This document shows, piece by piece, positions 10,551-21,028 of a stretch of 64,000 bases of DNA. The DNA lies in assembly GCA_905221605.1 (NCBI GenBank), contig CAJNDS010000299.1, positions 107,298 to 171,297 on the forward strand, written 5' to 3'. The stretch comes from Symbiodinium natans. Lineage: Eukaryota > Sar > Dinophyceae > Suessiales > Symbiodiniaceae. The notes beneath the pieces were generated by a model. The model had not been told where the DNA came from and made no database searches. It saw nothing but the letters and a program-made list of their open reading frames with translations. Within the stretch, counting starts at the first letter, position 1. Every line of letters begins with the position of its first letter. The position numbers were made by a program, and so were the translations under genes.

Positions 10551-10972
10551 TAATCATCGGCAGCCCCGTAGTATACAAAATGACTCTCAAGATGCTGTTC
10601 TGATGGAATTAATTAATTTAAAATGACATGTAAGTCTTTATTTTTGGTGGGGATGGGGGGGGGGGTGGGGTTTAGATCCCAATACTATGTGGACCACAAA
10701 AACTTCGTGAACACCCCTCCTCCGCCCTGTAGGACTTGCCTCAAATCGCCTGGAGGAGCCAAAAATCCGATTTTTTTGTGTCTGTGGAAACGTTATGTTT
10801 GTCTTGGGTACCATGAAGGCATGGTCTGCATTGCAGCCAAGACAGTGGTCTGTGTTCAGGACATGCGCCAATGTGACGTGACTTCCAACTACAATGTGTG
10901 GCAAAAGGACAATTTGTGGCAAAGATGGATGAGTGGGCATGCGCATCTCTCACCGATGAGGCCGGCCATACG

Positions 10973-11183
10973 TTATAACTTCCCGAGATGAATCATGAGC
11001 TCTTGCTGCTCCCTCTCTTGAACCAAAGCACCCTGACCAACACAATCACTTCCAGTTTGGCTTCATCACCTGAAGCATGGGAAGTTTAGCTGGGGTTGGA
11101 CATGCGAGTTCAGCACACGAGCAGCGGCTGAAGCCGACCATGTGTTCCGAAACCTCATGCTCCTGTCCGCGAAGACTTGGGCT
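10973..11183 (-). CDS. two C-terminal exons of an unidentified protein
   Basis: Exon about 11183-11070 reads SPSLRGQEHEVSEHMVGFS, then RCSCAELACPTPAKLPMLQ, and ends at a GT donor (GTGATG). After a 37-nt intron ending TCAG, exon 11032-10973 continues in frame as GALVQEREQQELMIHLGKL and a TAA stop. The join is phase 0. Such a short intron is unusual, so a single longer intron arrangement should be kept in mind. No family recognised. Confidence 0.45.
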
Positions 11184-11769
11184 GCGCATGGACACACACA
11201 CACAGAGGCAACGCCCGAATCCGGGAGAATACTGCGAAAGGTGTGTTCTCTGCGACCAGGGCTTAACATACTTAAAAGCTTGCAGGCGCTGCTGCCTACT
11301 CGGCTCGTGTGAAGGTTTGCAGGCCTCTGTCTCGCCAAGTCGCTAAGCGCAGTTGCCATGTCCTGAACTCAAGCTCTGCAAGGCGTGTTTAGAGGAGTTG
11401 AGGCTCGAAGCCTCTCTTCTGCAGTTCCCCTGATTCTTTAAAAGCTCGCCTGTCAATGCTTTCACATATGCATGGCCTCACCTGACAGTGACAGAACCTT
11501 GCAGGTCCTCAGAAAGCCGCCGACCTCAAACAGGTCTGGACAGCCTGAGAAGAGGGCGCCAAGGGCTCCAAAGAGCCTGTGAGGGTCTGGGATGGCCTTT
11601 ACAACCCTCTGAAGATTCCTGAATATCATCCTTTGAATCCCAGTACGGGAAAATAATAAGATGTCCCAAGCACCTACCTAAGGTGCCAAGCAGCGTGCAA
11701 CAGCGATCCGCTTTCAACATACCACGCGGCACCCACAAGAGACACCTCGAAGCTGTCTTTACGTCACCC

Positions 11770-11945
11770 GAAAACATCGGAGGGAAGAAGCGCCTCTTGG
11801 TATGAAGGTCCGCGAGAGCTGTCAAGTGTAGTGCCAGCTGCGAGGGCGAGGAATCACGCAGGGAGATGGGGTTGGGGTTTGAGGGCACAACAGCCACAAT
11901 GTCAGCTTGCGAAATTCTGGCAATACCGTATTGTAACACGGGGGA
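11770..11945 (-). CDS. possible exon, unidentified
   Basis: Minus-strand frame reads LQYGIARISQADIVAVVPSN, PNPISLRDSSPSQLALHL and TALADLHTKRRFFPPMF. The run is free of repeat-derived low complexity and stays open well beyond the described part (to 11526). Exon borders not determined. Confidence 0.38.
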
Positions 11946-12286
11946 CCATGATTTGGAGAGCTGAGCGTATACACTGCGACCGTGCTTTCTATATATGTGC
12001 TGGACTTCTCTTTAAGGGGGATGTGCGTGCCCAGGGCTGCCAAGCGTGAAAAGAACAGAACCCATCTTGCTAAAAAAGCAAATACCTTTTGCCCTTGCAC
12101 GTCTCGATCATGCACTGATAGCAACGGATCCCATACTGCTGTGCAGAAGGCCCTAGCCCTGTGGTACCTCTCACCCTGAGCTAGGGGGGATTTGTGGGGA
12201 GCCGATAAATACTAAATGCTTATGGGTTCTTAGGGTTATAGAGGGACTAGGACCCATAGAAGTTTGAAATGTGTTCTAGATGCCCC

Positions 12287-12641
12287 CTAGTCTCTCCGAG
12301 ACAGATCGAGCCGCGCCTCTGGGGAACAGATTGCTTCAGTCACTCGTTTAGCCTCGGAAGCCATGGGGCAAACCGTCATTCCGGGGGTTGCAATCACGTC
12401 GCGTGCTCTTTCGTCTGTCAGCTATGTCCTATCGGTTGCTTGCAGCTGCCTAACCAAACATGCCTTTCTCGGCCAAGAAAAAAGTCGGACACTATCCTGC
12501 CTGTATATTCCGGGCAGAATGCCTTCTAGACTCTCTGAAGGGGCATCAAAGCCTAGCAAGTGTCAGAGTGAGAAGGGTGCCTGAAATCGTGCCCACGCAT
12601 AGCCCGAGTAGACAGGGCGATCACAACCCAGTGCAGCCAAG
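12287..12641 (-). CDS. last two exons of an unidentified protein
   Basis: Exon about 12641-12581 reads LAALGCDRPVYSGYAWARFQ and ends at a GC donor. Exon 12421-12287 starts after an AG, phase 0, with LTDERARDVIATPGM, then TVCPMASEAKRVTEAICS, and ends PEARLDLSRRD plus TAG. The 135-nt exon is exactly 45 codons including the stop. Family unknown. Confidence 0.45.
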
Positions 12642-12794
12642 GTGCGGATGGGGGTGGTAGGATGTAGGAAAGCGTTAGTGGACGGCTCTTGGGAAGAAGC
12701 GGCCACGGAAGAATAGACAGCACCGTTTAGATGTAGGTTTAGGGTTGGTTCAGGTGTCTAGGGTCAAGGATTCAGGGGTTACTGAGACTTTAGG

Positions 12795-13085
12795 GCCCTT
12801 TTCCTCACGCTCTTCGTTCTTACATTTCGTGCATTCGTGCACAAGTTTACAATGCATGAAATATAAGAATGAAAAGCGAGGGAAAAGAGGACGCAATAAT
12901 AATAGAAATAGTGAGTAGTACACGGGCCTTTTATCTAATTAATAATACTGGCCCGTGTGTTTCGTTCATAATATTCTTACGCCCTTCATGCGTGAACTTA
13001 TAAGCGCGTAATAATATTATTCTCTTCACGTCTTATTACGCGTGCATGAAGTGAACGTAATGAAGGGAGCACGCACACACCAGAC
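12795..13085. repeat. AT-rich block of nested inverted repeats, mitochondrial-like
   Basis: At least three hairpins in a row: 12806-12890 (arms around CTCGC..TTCATTCTTA with CATTTCGTGCATT), 12918-12960 (ACACGGGCC ... GGCCCGTGT around an AT-rich loop) and 12964-13065 (CTTCATGCGTGAA-type arms). Dinoflagellate mitochondrial DNA is known for such palindromic spacers. No ORF is present. Confidence 0.5.
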
Positions 13086-13349
13086 CAAGACTTACAGGAT
13101 AGGTGAGTTCTCTTCGTCTGTCATGAAGGGATTTATGGTGTACTTCAGAGAGTCAATGGTTAAGGGCTCAATGGTCTAGTTTGGTTTTACCATGAGGGGG
13201 TACAGCAGGGGCTTAGAGGCTCGGATATGGCAGGGGCACTTGCCAGACTTGCAGTTGGGGTTCTCAGTAGCCAGAACTGTATCGACTGCAGAATTACGGG
13301 GTTGCCACCTTAAAGCAGGTTTAGGGTTCAGGGTTTAGGGTTTAGGAGG

Positions 13350-13535
13350 TGCTTGTCGAGCTCTTTTTCTTTCGCTGCCGGCTTCGGCATGATCCTCATT
13401 GAGGCACCTTCTGGACTTCTGGGGATCAGGCAAGACCCAGGCTTGATATGCGCGGCTTTGCCCAAGCTTGGTTCAGAATACGCTGGGCTGTCGTTCCTTG
13501 AGCGTGCCTGCGACTTTACCTTTGCTGAATTCTGC
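13350..13535 (-). CDS. possible exon, basic disordered segment
   Basis: Minus-strand frame SQARSRNDSPAYSEPSLGKA, then HIKPGSCLIPRSPEGASM and PKPAAKEKELDKHLL. Ser, Pro and Lys dominate, suggesting an unstructured region. The frame runs into a telomere-like tract at 13316-13345. Confidence 0.35.
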
Positions 13536-13836
13536 ATATTGGTGTGCCAAGGTAGGTGTGACATGGTGCGACAGAGTTCCTGTCGCAGGATGTCACCCTA
13601 GTCGCCGCCTTAATGCGTAAATTAAACAAAAAAAAGAACCTTTCTTTTCGTGGAAGTGGCGGTGAACATGCGGGCACTGGCAACACTGGACTAGGTACTC
13701 ATTTCGAGTTGGGTGGGGGGTTCTCTGGTCGAGCTGCCCCCCCCGCAAGTAAGAAGATTCCAGGCGATCCCCTCACTCTTTCCACTTTCTATTGTTGAAA
13801 CCCTAAACCCTAAACCCGACACCCTAAACCCTAAAC

Positions 13837-13927
13837 CCCCAGTATTGCTTCCGCACTCCCTCATTGAGTCATCGATGAGGCTCGGGACCTCTGGAAAGAC
13901 CAGCATGTGCCTGTCCTCTTTAAGGAC
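13837..13927 (-). CDS. internal exon whose donor may be a telomere-like repeat
   Basis: Following CCAG, the frame reads VLKEDRHMLVFPEVPSLIDD, then SMRECGSNTG, and the sense strand continues directly into GTTTAGGG repeats, so the likely donor GT at 13836-13835 belongs to the repeat. The coding character is good. Family not recognised. Confidence 0.5.
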
Positions 13928-14052
13928 CTGGCAGCTGCTAGGACTGGTAAGCTTTCCTTTAAAGAGGCAGCATTTTTGTCTTAGGGATTAGGGTTTTGGG
14001 CTTGTGTTTAGGTCTTCTCCCCCCGGACATTTAGGGCTTAGTGTTTGGGGGG

Positions 14053-14330
14053 CCCTAAACCCTAAACCCTAAACCCTAAACCCTAAACCCTAAACCCTAA
14101 GGGGACTTAGGCTTGAGGTTTGGGTTGGCCTGTAGGCGCTCCGTTCTTTTCTTGGTTGCCTCTGGTAGCAGCCTGGATGTGCTTGCACGGCTCTGCTCCC
14201 TTGTGCGGGCCCTGTGACCCCTAAACCCTAAACCCTAAACCCTAAACCCTAAACCCTAAGCCCTAAACCCTAAGCCCTAAACCCTAAACCCTAAGCCCTA
14301 AACCCTAAACCCTAAACCCTAAACCCTAAT
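14053..14330 (-). repeat. two CCCTAAA tracts
   Basis: 14053-14100 (nearly perfect) and 14217-14330 (about 16 units, several CCCTAAG). About 115 bp of non-repeat sequence lies between. Confidence 0.95.
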
Positions 14331-14519
14331 GCTGATGCCCAGAAAGCACCGCTACTCACAGCCGATTCTGTCGATATCCGCACTAGACACGGAAAGCCAG
14401 ACTGCTGTTGGAAGGACTAGACTGGACATCCGAGTCGACCAGAGCCGTCTGAAGTCAAACTGCCAAGAGGAGCCAAGCCCGCCGAAATCCATGAATGTGA
14501 GGGTGCGTGAGAAGCCCCG

Positions 14520-14716
14520 GCGGACCCAACGTCATCCTTTACTCTAAGCGTTTCATTGAGCATGGATGCTGCTCTGAACTTTGTTGTTGTATTGTACTTC
14601 TCAACCTCAAGCCTTCTGAGAAGAAACGTGCGATCTGAGAGGAAAGCCGTGCTGGCGGGGGCAGGGATCCAGGCATCTCCAGGCCAAATTCTGACCCCCT
14701 TGATCGGGTCGCACAT
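14520..14716 (-). CDS. possible exon, unidentified
   Basis: Minus-strand frame CDPIKGVRIWPGDAWIPAPA, STAFLSDRTFLLRRLEVEKY and NTTTKFRAASMLNETLRVK. The other two minus frames are also open here, which lowers certainty, but this one has the most protein-like composition. Confidence 0.38.
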
Positions 14717-15024
14717 GCAAGTTCCCTAGGCCGGCGCTTGTCTTGACACCAAGCCTCCAGGAACCTAACCCGCAAAAAAACGCAGATTCTGCTGTGATGT
14801 GTTGCTGGTGTAGGGTTCTTAGAGATTCTTGTAGCTTCCGGGCGCAAAGCCCTAAAAATGCTGGACTTGACGAGCAGGAAAAGCTCGGCCGGACCCGCAG
14901 GCGGTAGAGGCTGGGTGTGCTCAGTCTCACCAGCGCACCGTAGCGGCCTGTGGAGTACAAAAAGAAACGGGTTTAGGGTTCAGGGGGCTTAGGGCTTGGG
15001 CTTCCCTACATGGGTGTCGGGATG

Positions 15025-15335
15025 TCAGCTTGTGAGGCTTGAGTGTTGGAAGGTCAGCTGGAGGCGACCCTCGAGCGCTCGGCCCTGTGGCTGAAGTTTT
15101 TCGTAAGTCTCCTGGTGCACAGCAGACCTGCTATTTGCGCCCACATGGTCTTTCTTTTCAGGAGGCCTGGGGGATCCGAGTTCGGGGTGAGGCTTGTGGG
15201 CGGCAAGCTGCACCTCAAGACAAGTCTGATGCGATGCGGATCGGGATGACAGTATCTTTGGGACTCAGGGCTGAGGTCACATCACATTCCTCCTCGACTT
15301 CAACCCACTCCTTGCCAATCTGCCCTACCCACATC
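15025..15335 (-). CDS. two exons of an unidentified gene with C-terminus
   Basis: The first segment (about 15335-15225) reads GQIGKEWVEVEEECDVTS and ALSPKDTVIPIRIASDLS. The second (about 15115-15025) reads ETYEKLQPQGRALEGRLQL, then TFQHSSLTS and a stop, following a CAG. Strand agrees with the neighbours. No family recognised. Confidence 0.4.
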
Positions 15336-15663
15336 GTGTAAGCTTTACAATGGAGACTCTTATCGATCTTCAAAACCTTCCCAACTTAATTAAGACCTTC
15401 CCGGTTCCGAGACGGGAATTCAGGAACCGGACAACCTCCAAGGGATACTGGCAAGAACCAATAAGTATACTACCCTAACACCCAGCCCCCAAAGACCTGG
15501 CGAGGTCTTGAAACACGATTCAGTGGGTGGAGCCCAGCAGCACCTGGCAAGACAACAAATTGGGCGACTGAGCCACTCCTCTGCCAATCCTAAACCCCCA
15601 AACTCAAAGTGCTTGACAAAAACCAACACCTGTCTTCGACTGTGCAGCGCTGAGCAGCGGCAC

Positions 15664-16232
15664 CCTGAACCCTAAACCCCAAACCCCAAACCCCAAACCC
15701 TAAACCCCAAACCCCAAACCCCAAACCCCAAACCCCAAACCCCAAACCCTAAACCCTAACCCTAAACCCTAAACCCTAACCCGGCATGAGCTGCCTCGTA
15801 GAAGGCAACCCACCCCGAACCCGGGCACCCCAAGTCCCAAAACACCCTGAACCCCTCGACCCCAACACCCAGAACCCTAAGGGCCCCCACTTAAGGATCT
15901 TAGGGTTTCAGGGCTTTGTAGGGTTTAGGGTTTAGGGTTTAGGGTTTAGGGTTTAGGGTTTAGGGTTTAGGGTTTAGGGTTTAGGGTTTAGGGCTGCTCC
16001 CAGGAGCGCAGGTGGATAAAGCGTGCCGAGCAGACTGGCTGCTGCTTGTAGGTGTTCGGAGTCTCGGGGCGGTCCCGGGAGCAGTGCTCCTTGCCTGGTT
16101 TGCTGTGGGTTGAGTGGCCCCAAACCCTAAACCCCAAACCCCAAACCCCAAACCCTAAACCCTAAACCCTAAACCCTCTCCCCTAAACCCTCTCCCCTAA
16201 ACCCTAAACCCTAAACCCTAAACCCTAAACCC
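15664..16232. repeat. three tracts surrounding a small exon
   Basis: CCCCAAA/CCCTAAA at 15664-15782, about thirteen TTTAGGG units at 15900-15993, and CCCTAAA at 16125-16232 with CCCTCTC interruptions. Confidence 0.95.
16012..16098 (-). CDS. exon between two telomere-like tracts, unidentified
   Basis: Minus-strand frame KEHCSRDRPETPNTYKQQP, then VCSARFIHLRSWEQ. It is sandwiched between a TTTAGGG tract (15900-15993) and a CCCTAAA tract (16125-16232), which would form the flanking introns. Unknown family. Confidence 0.42.
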
Positions 16233-16439
16233 TAGACTCCAACATGGGGGGAGCGCTTCGGGATTTTGGGTGCTTTGCGGAAGGGAGGTGATCTCAGCTG
16301 CGGGCCGTTTTGGGGATCTCTTAGATCCTCGAAACTGGATGGTTTAGGGTTTAGGGTTGAGGGTTTCAAGTTTGGGGCACCGTACCAAAGAGGCCAATTC
16401 CAGGGCTCAGGGTTCGGTTTTAACCCTCAGACCTCAACC

Positions 16440-16592
16440 CCAAAGCCGGCACAAAGCTTCAACTCCTCAAGCCAATCCAAGTTTAAGTGCAGGGCAGTAT
16501 AGTGAGTGAGCTCAATCCACTGATGGACGCAGGACACCCCCGATATGTCTTGCTTGATGGACTGCAGAACTGCTGATTCCAAGTCCCAAACG
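16440..16592 (-). CDS. possible exon, unidentified
   Basis: Minus-strand frame FVWDLESAVLQSIKQDISGV, then SCVHQWIELTHYTALHLNLD and WLEELKLCAGFG. Aromatic and acidic residues are spaced as in an alpha-helical domain. It is preceded by TGTAG, a possible acceptor. Confidence 0.42.
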
Positions 16593-17039
16593 AACCTACA
16601 ACAACTCCCCCCTCCCAATCCAATCACAATAAAAATCTCCCTCATGCTTTCACATCAACCTCCCAAGCTGCAGCACTCCCCTCACCATAAACCCTCAACG
16701 AAGTTCGAAGACCTGGGATGTTTACTTCGGATCCCCCCTGGACTTGCATTGAATTATGCGCGCGCCGGGCACAAATGCAATATCCAAGTGGCGCTTGCGA
16801 TCACGGTCGGCAAAATGGTGCGCCTCGCCTTGGCATTCCCCCCCATCCTACTTGGAGGTTCAGCGTACTTAGCCCTTTCTAGGTGCAGTTGCAAACCACT
16901 TGTAGGCCCCTAAGCACCCTTACAGTGTTATACTTGGGGTAGAAGCACAGTTATAATGGGGTTCCTCAGTACCATACAAGTACTAGAGGCAACAGGAAGG
17001 ACAACTACTACTCATTGCTACTACGAATATTCGTTAGTA

Positions 17040-17117
17040 TTGCTACTCTTGTTTGCTGCTAGTTACTTCTTGTTGTCTAGTAGTAGTTGTAGTAGTAGTC
17101 GTCGTCGTCGTCGTCGC
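17040..17117. repeat. TAG/TCG trinucleotide repeat
   Basis: AGTAGTAGTTGTAGTAGTAG then TCGTCGTCGTCGTCG. It is flanked on the left by imperfect TACTACT sequence (16980-17040) that mirrors it. Confidence 0.85.
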
Positions 17118-17392
17118 GTTAATAGACTATAAAGGCTATGATCCATTCTCCCACTAGGCTCTGGGCCCAGCTTCTTGCCCACGGCAGACTGGCCCATGCC
17201 CGTTGGCCTGCTAGCCAAAACAGAAGTTCTTGGCTTTTGGAGTACACGGTCAGGGTTTAGGGTTCAGGGAAGTACAAGGTTTAAGGTTCCTAGGGTGTCA
17301 ATGGGTATTGCATTGGGCTTTTCAAGTGTCGCGGCCTTCGATGGTTTTTGTTAAGCGTCTCTGGCGAGGCCTGGGGTGCCGAGGAGCTGGGT

Positions 17393-17460
17393 CATTCGGG
17401 GGTTTACGAAAATCATGGACCCCCCAATATCGTCCCCAAAATAGTAGGATTCCCTTAGAG
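17393..17460. mobile_element. dispersed element, family C, copy 1
   Basis: Reads GGGGGTTTACGAAAATCATG then GACCCCCCAATATCG and AAAATAGTAGGATTCCCTTA. Closely matches the copy at 54964-55024. Confidence 0.6.
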
Positions 17461-17599
17461 GAAACGCCCGAGAAATTCAGGCCCGTCTTGCAGGCGTCGG
17501 GGGTGAGGGCGTAGGGTTCCGCGAGCAGTCGCCAAACCCAGCAGCCGACACCCTAAGCCCCAAGCTTATGACATGCCTGGGCACTATAAGCCCTTGCAA

Positions 17600-17850
17600 C
17601 CCTAAACCCTAAATCCAAGACCCTAAACCCTAAACCCTAAACCCTAAACCCTAAACCCTAAACCCTCCCTAAATCCTAGACCCCAGACCCTAAACCCTCA
17701 AACCCTGAACCCTAAACCAAAGGCAGACCCGGCATCTGGGCGCCCCGCGGCTTTGGCCGACGTCGCTCTGCTGACCCGAAGATGCCTGGCATCGGTTTAG
17801 GGTTTAGGGTTTAGGGTTTAGGGTTTTGGGGTTTAGGTTTAGGGTTTAGG
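17600..17850. repeat. inverted pair of heptamer tracts
   Basis: CCCTAAA at 17600-17718 and TTTAGGG at 17793-17850 face each other across a 75-bp GC-rich segment that may hold a small exon on the minus strand (SGQQSDVGQSRGAPR). Confidence 0.9.
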
Positions 17851-18132
17851 CAGGGGCCGACTTCATGCGACGATTTGGGGTTCTGGGGTTTTTAGGTTTT
17901 TAGGGCCTAGGGGCCCAGAGGCGTCGTGTTTAGGTATTGGGGAGTGTAGGAGTGTATGGAGTTTAGGATTTCAGTGTGGTTCAAGCAGTTCTGGATAGTA
18001 TTTCTCGCGCTTGGGGAACCTCCGAAAACATTCAGATGTGAAGGCTTGGGGGTTTTCTGTAGTGGGGTTTGCGAGTCGACAAAAGCTACTTGGACACAGT
18101 CGTGCTACGAGTACAAACCAAATGACCCCCAA

Positions 18133-18236
18133 ATTAGGACTATATACCCTATACTACGATAATCCCTATTGGGGTATACGATACCCTATACTACTAGAAT
18201 CCATATTGTATATGATACCCTATACTACGAAAATCC
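18133..18236. repeat. tandem ATACCCTATACTACGA motif related to family B
   Basis: Three copies of a roughly 45-bp phrase containing ATACCCTATACTAC and AATCC(C/A)TATT. The central CCCTATTGGGGTATACGATA is shared in style with the family B core. Confidence 0.5.
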
Positions 18237-18329
18237 GGTTCAAGGCGGGAACTCAGCCACTGCGTTTTTGGGGTTTTACTGCAGTGACTTCCCGCCTCCA
18301 CAAAAGAAAAACAATCTAAAAGCCTTCAA

Positions 18330-19308
18330 GTCCCATATCTCGTGCTGAGACGCGATATTTGTGCTATATTTAAGAGATAAGTACCAAACTACATTTTGCG
18401 AGGGTATACGAAGCGTACGTTCCTTTTGCAAACCTTCCACGCTGAATCATCGGTGCTTCTGCCTAAGCAATTACGAAAAGTCAGGCCATTGGCCTAGCTA
18501 ACTCGGGCCATGTTCTTGAAGTCAACTATTGTGATATTTCCACGACCGAAGCATTTCGGCGACTGCGTCTTCAACAAGTTTCGCGTCTGCTGCTCGTTCA
18601 AAGAGCTGTCCCGAGAGTGCGTTCTGTGAAGAGACTTCCCATCTTGGGTTGTGTAGTGTTATCCAGACCAGGTGTTAACAGGGTCTCAAGGTGCGATGGC
18701 TAAACAAGGTGAGGGAGTTAGTACTAAATTACCTGTCCAGCCGTGGAGACCTTAGCTGCCCAAGAGTCCGTCCATGAAGAGCACACGTTAATAACATTGT
18801 TTTACGGGTGAGTGAAACGCACGGCGTACAATATATAATATCATAACGTAGTGCATTCATGAGGTTGTTTCGTTCATGTGTTCACACCCCTAATAATCAT
18901 AGTACTTTGAAGGGACCGCATGAATATTGCTATAATGTGGCCCCTTAACATTAATATTTTTACAGGGATAAATATACAGACTTTCCTTAGGACTTTCTCC
19001 TCTATTCAGTTCACCCACGACATGAAGATACTAATCATAGATCCGTGAATGACATGAACGGGGAAAAGTACAGCTTCTTTCTATGGACAAAAGACGTCTT
19101 TCACCCTGTCATTTCTTTAAGAATGGCATTATTAACCCAATCCTTCAGAATCAACTTAGTCTTACATTTGCGTAAAAGCCCTTAATCTATTTCTGATTTT
19201 GGCGGGGTTGTCCTGTTTCTGAAGCTCTATTATTTGTATCCTTGTTTTGGACATCGTTGTATTTATTATCTTGTCCAACTTTAGGGATGTGGCCTGGAGA
19301 AGCTTTGT
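18330..19308. other. AT-rich block upstream of the cox3-like frame, probably the same organelle insert
   Basis: Composition drops to clearly AT-rich, without heptamer tracts, in contrast to both flanks. It holds short inverted repeats (for example around 18830-18900) and phrases such as CGTTCATG shared with the palindromic block at 12.8 kb. Fragmented mitochondrial rRNA genes could be here, but none was identified by eye. Confidence 0.4.
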
Positions 19309-19602
19309 GAATTAACTTATGCTAATACACTTATTTTATGTAATGCTGCTATATCTTTAGGAAGTGCTTTTGTTAATTTAGGAATTTCCTCACAATATAC
19401 TATTTTCTTCACTTTGTGGTCATTCTATTTATCTTATCTTTTTATTAGTTTGTGGATTAAAGAATTTCGTATTACGTTAATGATTCACTTTATACTCGTA
19501 GGTGTTTCTTTCTGTTTTCTTACAGCATTACATTTGTTTCTTCTAATTCTTGGTATTTGCTTCGTTTTACTATCTTGCTTTTCGCATTCACGCCTTGCCT
19601 AG
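19309..19602 (+). pseudogene. cox3: cox3-like fragment in nuclear DNA (probable NUMT)
   Basis: Plus-strand frame from GAA at 19309 to TAG at 19600 reads ELTYANTLILCNAAISLG, then a hydrophobic stretch, LWIKEFRITLMIHFILVGVS and FCFLTALHLFLLILGICF. This fits the later part of cytochrome c oxidase subunit III: the LLNTxxLLxSGVxL helix, the (S/K)E(Y/F) position and the FFxxTGxHxxHVxxG helix, here TALHLFLLILGI. The AT-rich codon use differs sharply from the GC-rich exons around it. Upstream in frame there is a stop at 19282, so it lacks the 5' half. Dinoflagellate mitochondria carry many cox3 fragments, so a transfer of a fragment is the simplest reading. A chance hydrophobic ORF is the alternative. 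Confidence 0.6.
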
Positions 19603-19839
19603 CTCCAGATTTGGCCCGGCACGTGTGCGCATGCTTCAACAAACGTGAGAGTGCTGTATTGGTTTTTTTGGTCGGCTGCATAACTTCCCATGGTGTGCAC
19701 AGGTGGAGTACAACAAAACTCTAATCCTAGTAAGCAAGGCTCATAGAAACTAATAAACAAACACCCATTCCCAAAAATAATGCAAAACAACAAAAGCCTA
19801 AACATGCAGGACTCGTGGGAAACTAGGACACCGAAACCA

Positions 19840-20046
19840 AAAAAATCAGACACAAAAACCAATTCCCCAAAACCAAAAAAACCAATACCAAAAAAATCAA
19901 AAATACCAAAACAACCAATTTTCCGGGACTTTTGATTCGTAAGCTTTATTTCCACAGCTTTCACAGAGTCCCGGAAAATTGGTTTTTTTGATTCTTTTGG
20001 TTTTTTTGGTATTGGTTTTTTTGGTTTTGTGGAAATTGGTTTTCTG
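19840..20046. repeat. large fold-back repeat rich in TTTTTTGG/CCAAAAAA
   Basis: The left arm (19840-19935) is rich in ACCAAAAAAACC and ends CCAATTTTCCGGGACT; the right arm starts AGTCCCGGAAAATTGG (about 19967) and mirrors it to 20046. A loop of about 30 nt lies between. Both strands are open for long stretches only because of the repeat, so the 168-residue minus frame is not called a gene. Confidence 0.8.
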
Positions 20047-20212
20047 GGCTTTCTGTGTTGATTTGGTTGGTTGTCGGTGTTCCTGTTCTCCCAAAAGTCT
20101 TGCAAAATTCATATTTTTGGGGTTTTGCCTATTGTTTCACATGGTTTCTGCGGTTTTAGCAATTCTGGCCTGATTGCTAAACCTCAAAAACGCAGCGGCT
20201 GAGAAACCGCTT

Positions 20213-20362
20213 TGAACCGAAAATCCTTATTGGGGTATATGAACCATAAACCTAAACCCTAAACCCTAAACCCTAAACCCTAAACCCTAACCCTAACCCT
20301 AAACCCTAAACCCTAAACGGGGTATATGAACCATAAACCCTTTTAGGGTTCATCTGGTTCTC
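20213..20362. mobile_element. family B element split by a telomere-like tract
   Basis: AATCCTTATTGGGGTATATG then AACCATAAACC (to 20250) is followed by CCCTAAA repeats, after which GGGGTATATGAACCATAAAC occurs again (20318-20339) and continues with TTTTAGGGTTCATCTGGTTC. The shared 20-bp phrase on both sides of the tract looks like a duplication made when the repeats arrived. Confidence 0.6.
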
Positions 20363-20930
20363 AGGGTCGTCAGGGGCTCTCGGGGGCATGTCCAAGGCGC
20401 CTCTTGTGGGTTTAGGGTTTAGGGTTTAGGGTTTAGGGTATAGGGTGACAATTCCGGAAGCTTATGATTCAAAGTCCAGCACAGGCGGGACAAGCCAAGT
20501 TGTGGGCTGGGCTTGGTACCCATGGGGAGTATATGACCATAGAGGCCCCAAGCAGGGCCCCATGATTTTTATCACCCCCATTTGTAGTGATATGAGGGCC
20601 GGTTTTATGGCAGTCTATATTGCAAGTTCGCAGGGGTGATAAGGGATGAGATTGGCAATGAATTTGGCTCCTGCATTCAGCATGTGGGTACTTTCCTAAA
20701 TAACGGCCCCAATCTGGGTACCCATTCTAAGGCGGCACCCTTTAGAAAGGGATCCCAAAAAGGAGACCAGAATTTGGGAAACTGCTCATATTGAGATAAC
20801 ATTTTCAAACACAGCCAGGCCGACGATCGCAGTCATCGCGGTTTTGAAGCTCCAGGGCAATTTCCTGGCATCCGAAGCAGCATTTTCGCTTTAGGGTTTA
20901 GGGTTTAGCCCCCGCCCCCCCCCTACCCCC

Positions 20931-21028
20931 CTAAACCCTAAACCCTAAACCCTAAACCCTAAACCCTAAACCCTAAACCCTAAACCCTAAACCCTAGAAC
21001 CCTAAACCTTAAACCCTAAACCCTAAAA
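20931..21028 (-). repeat. CCCTAAA tract next to a short inverse tract
   Basis: About twelve CCCTAAA units, immediately preceded by a C-rich run and a short TTTAGGG pair at 20890-20908, so the two orientations almost touch. Confidence 0.95.
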
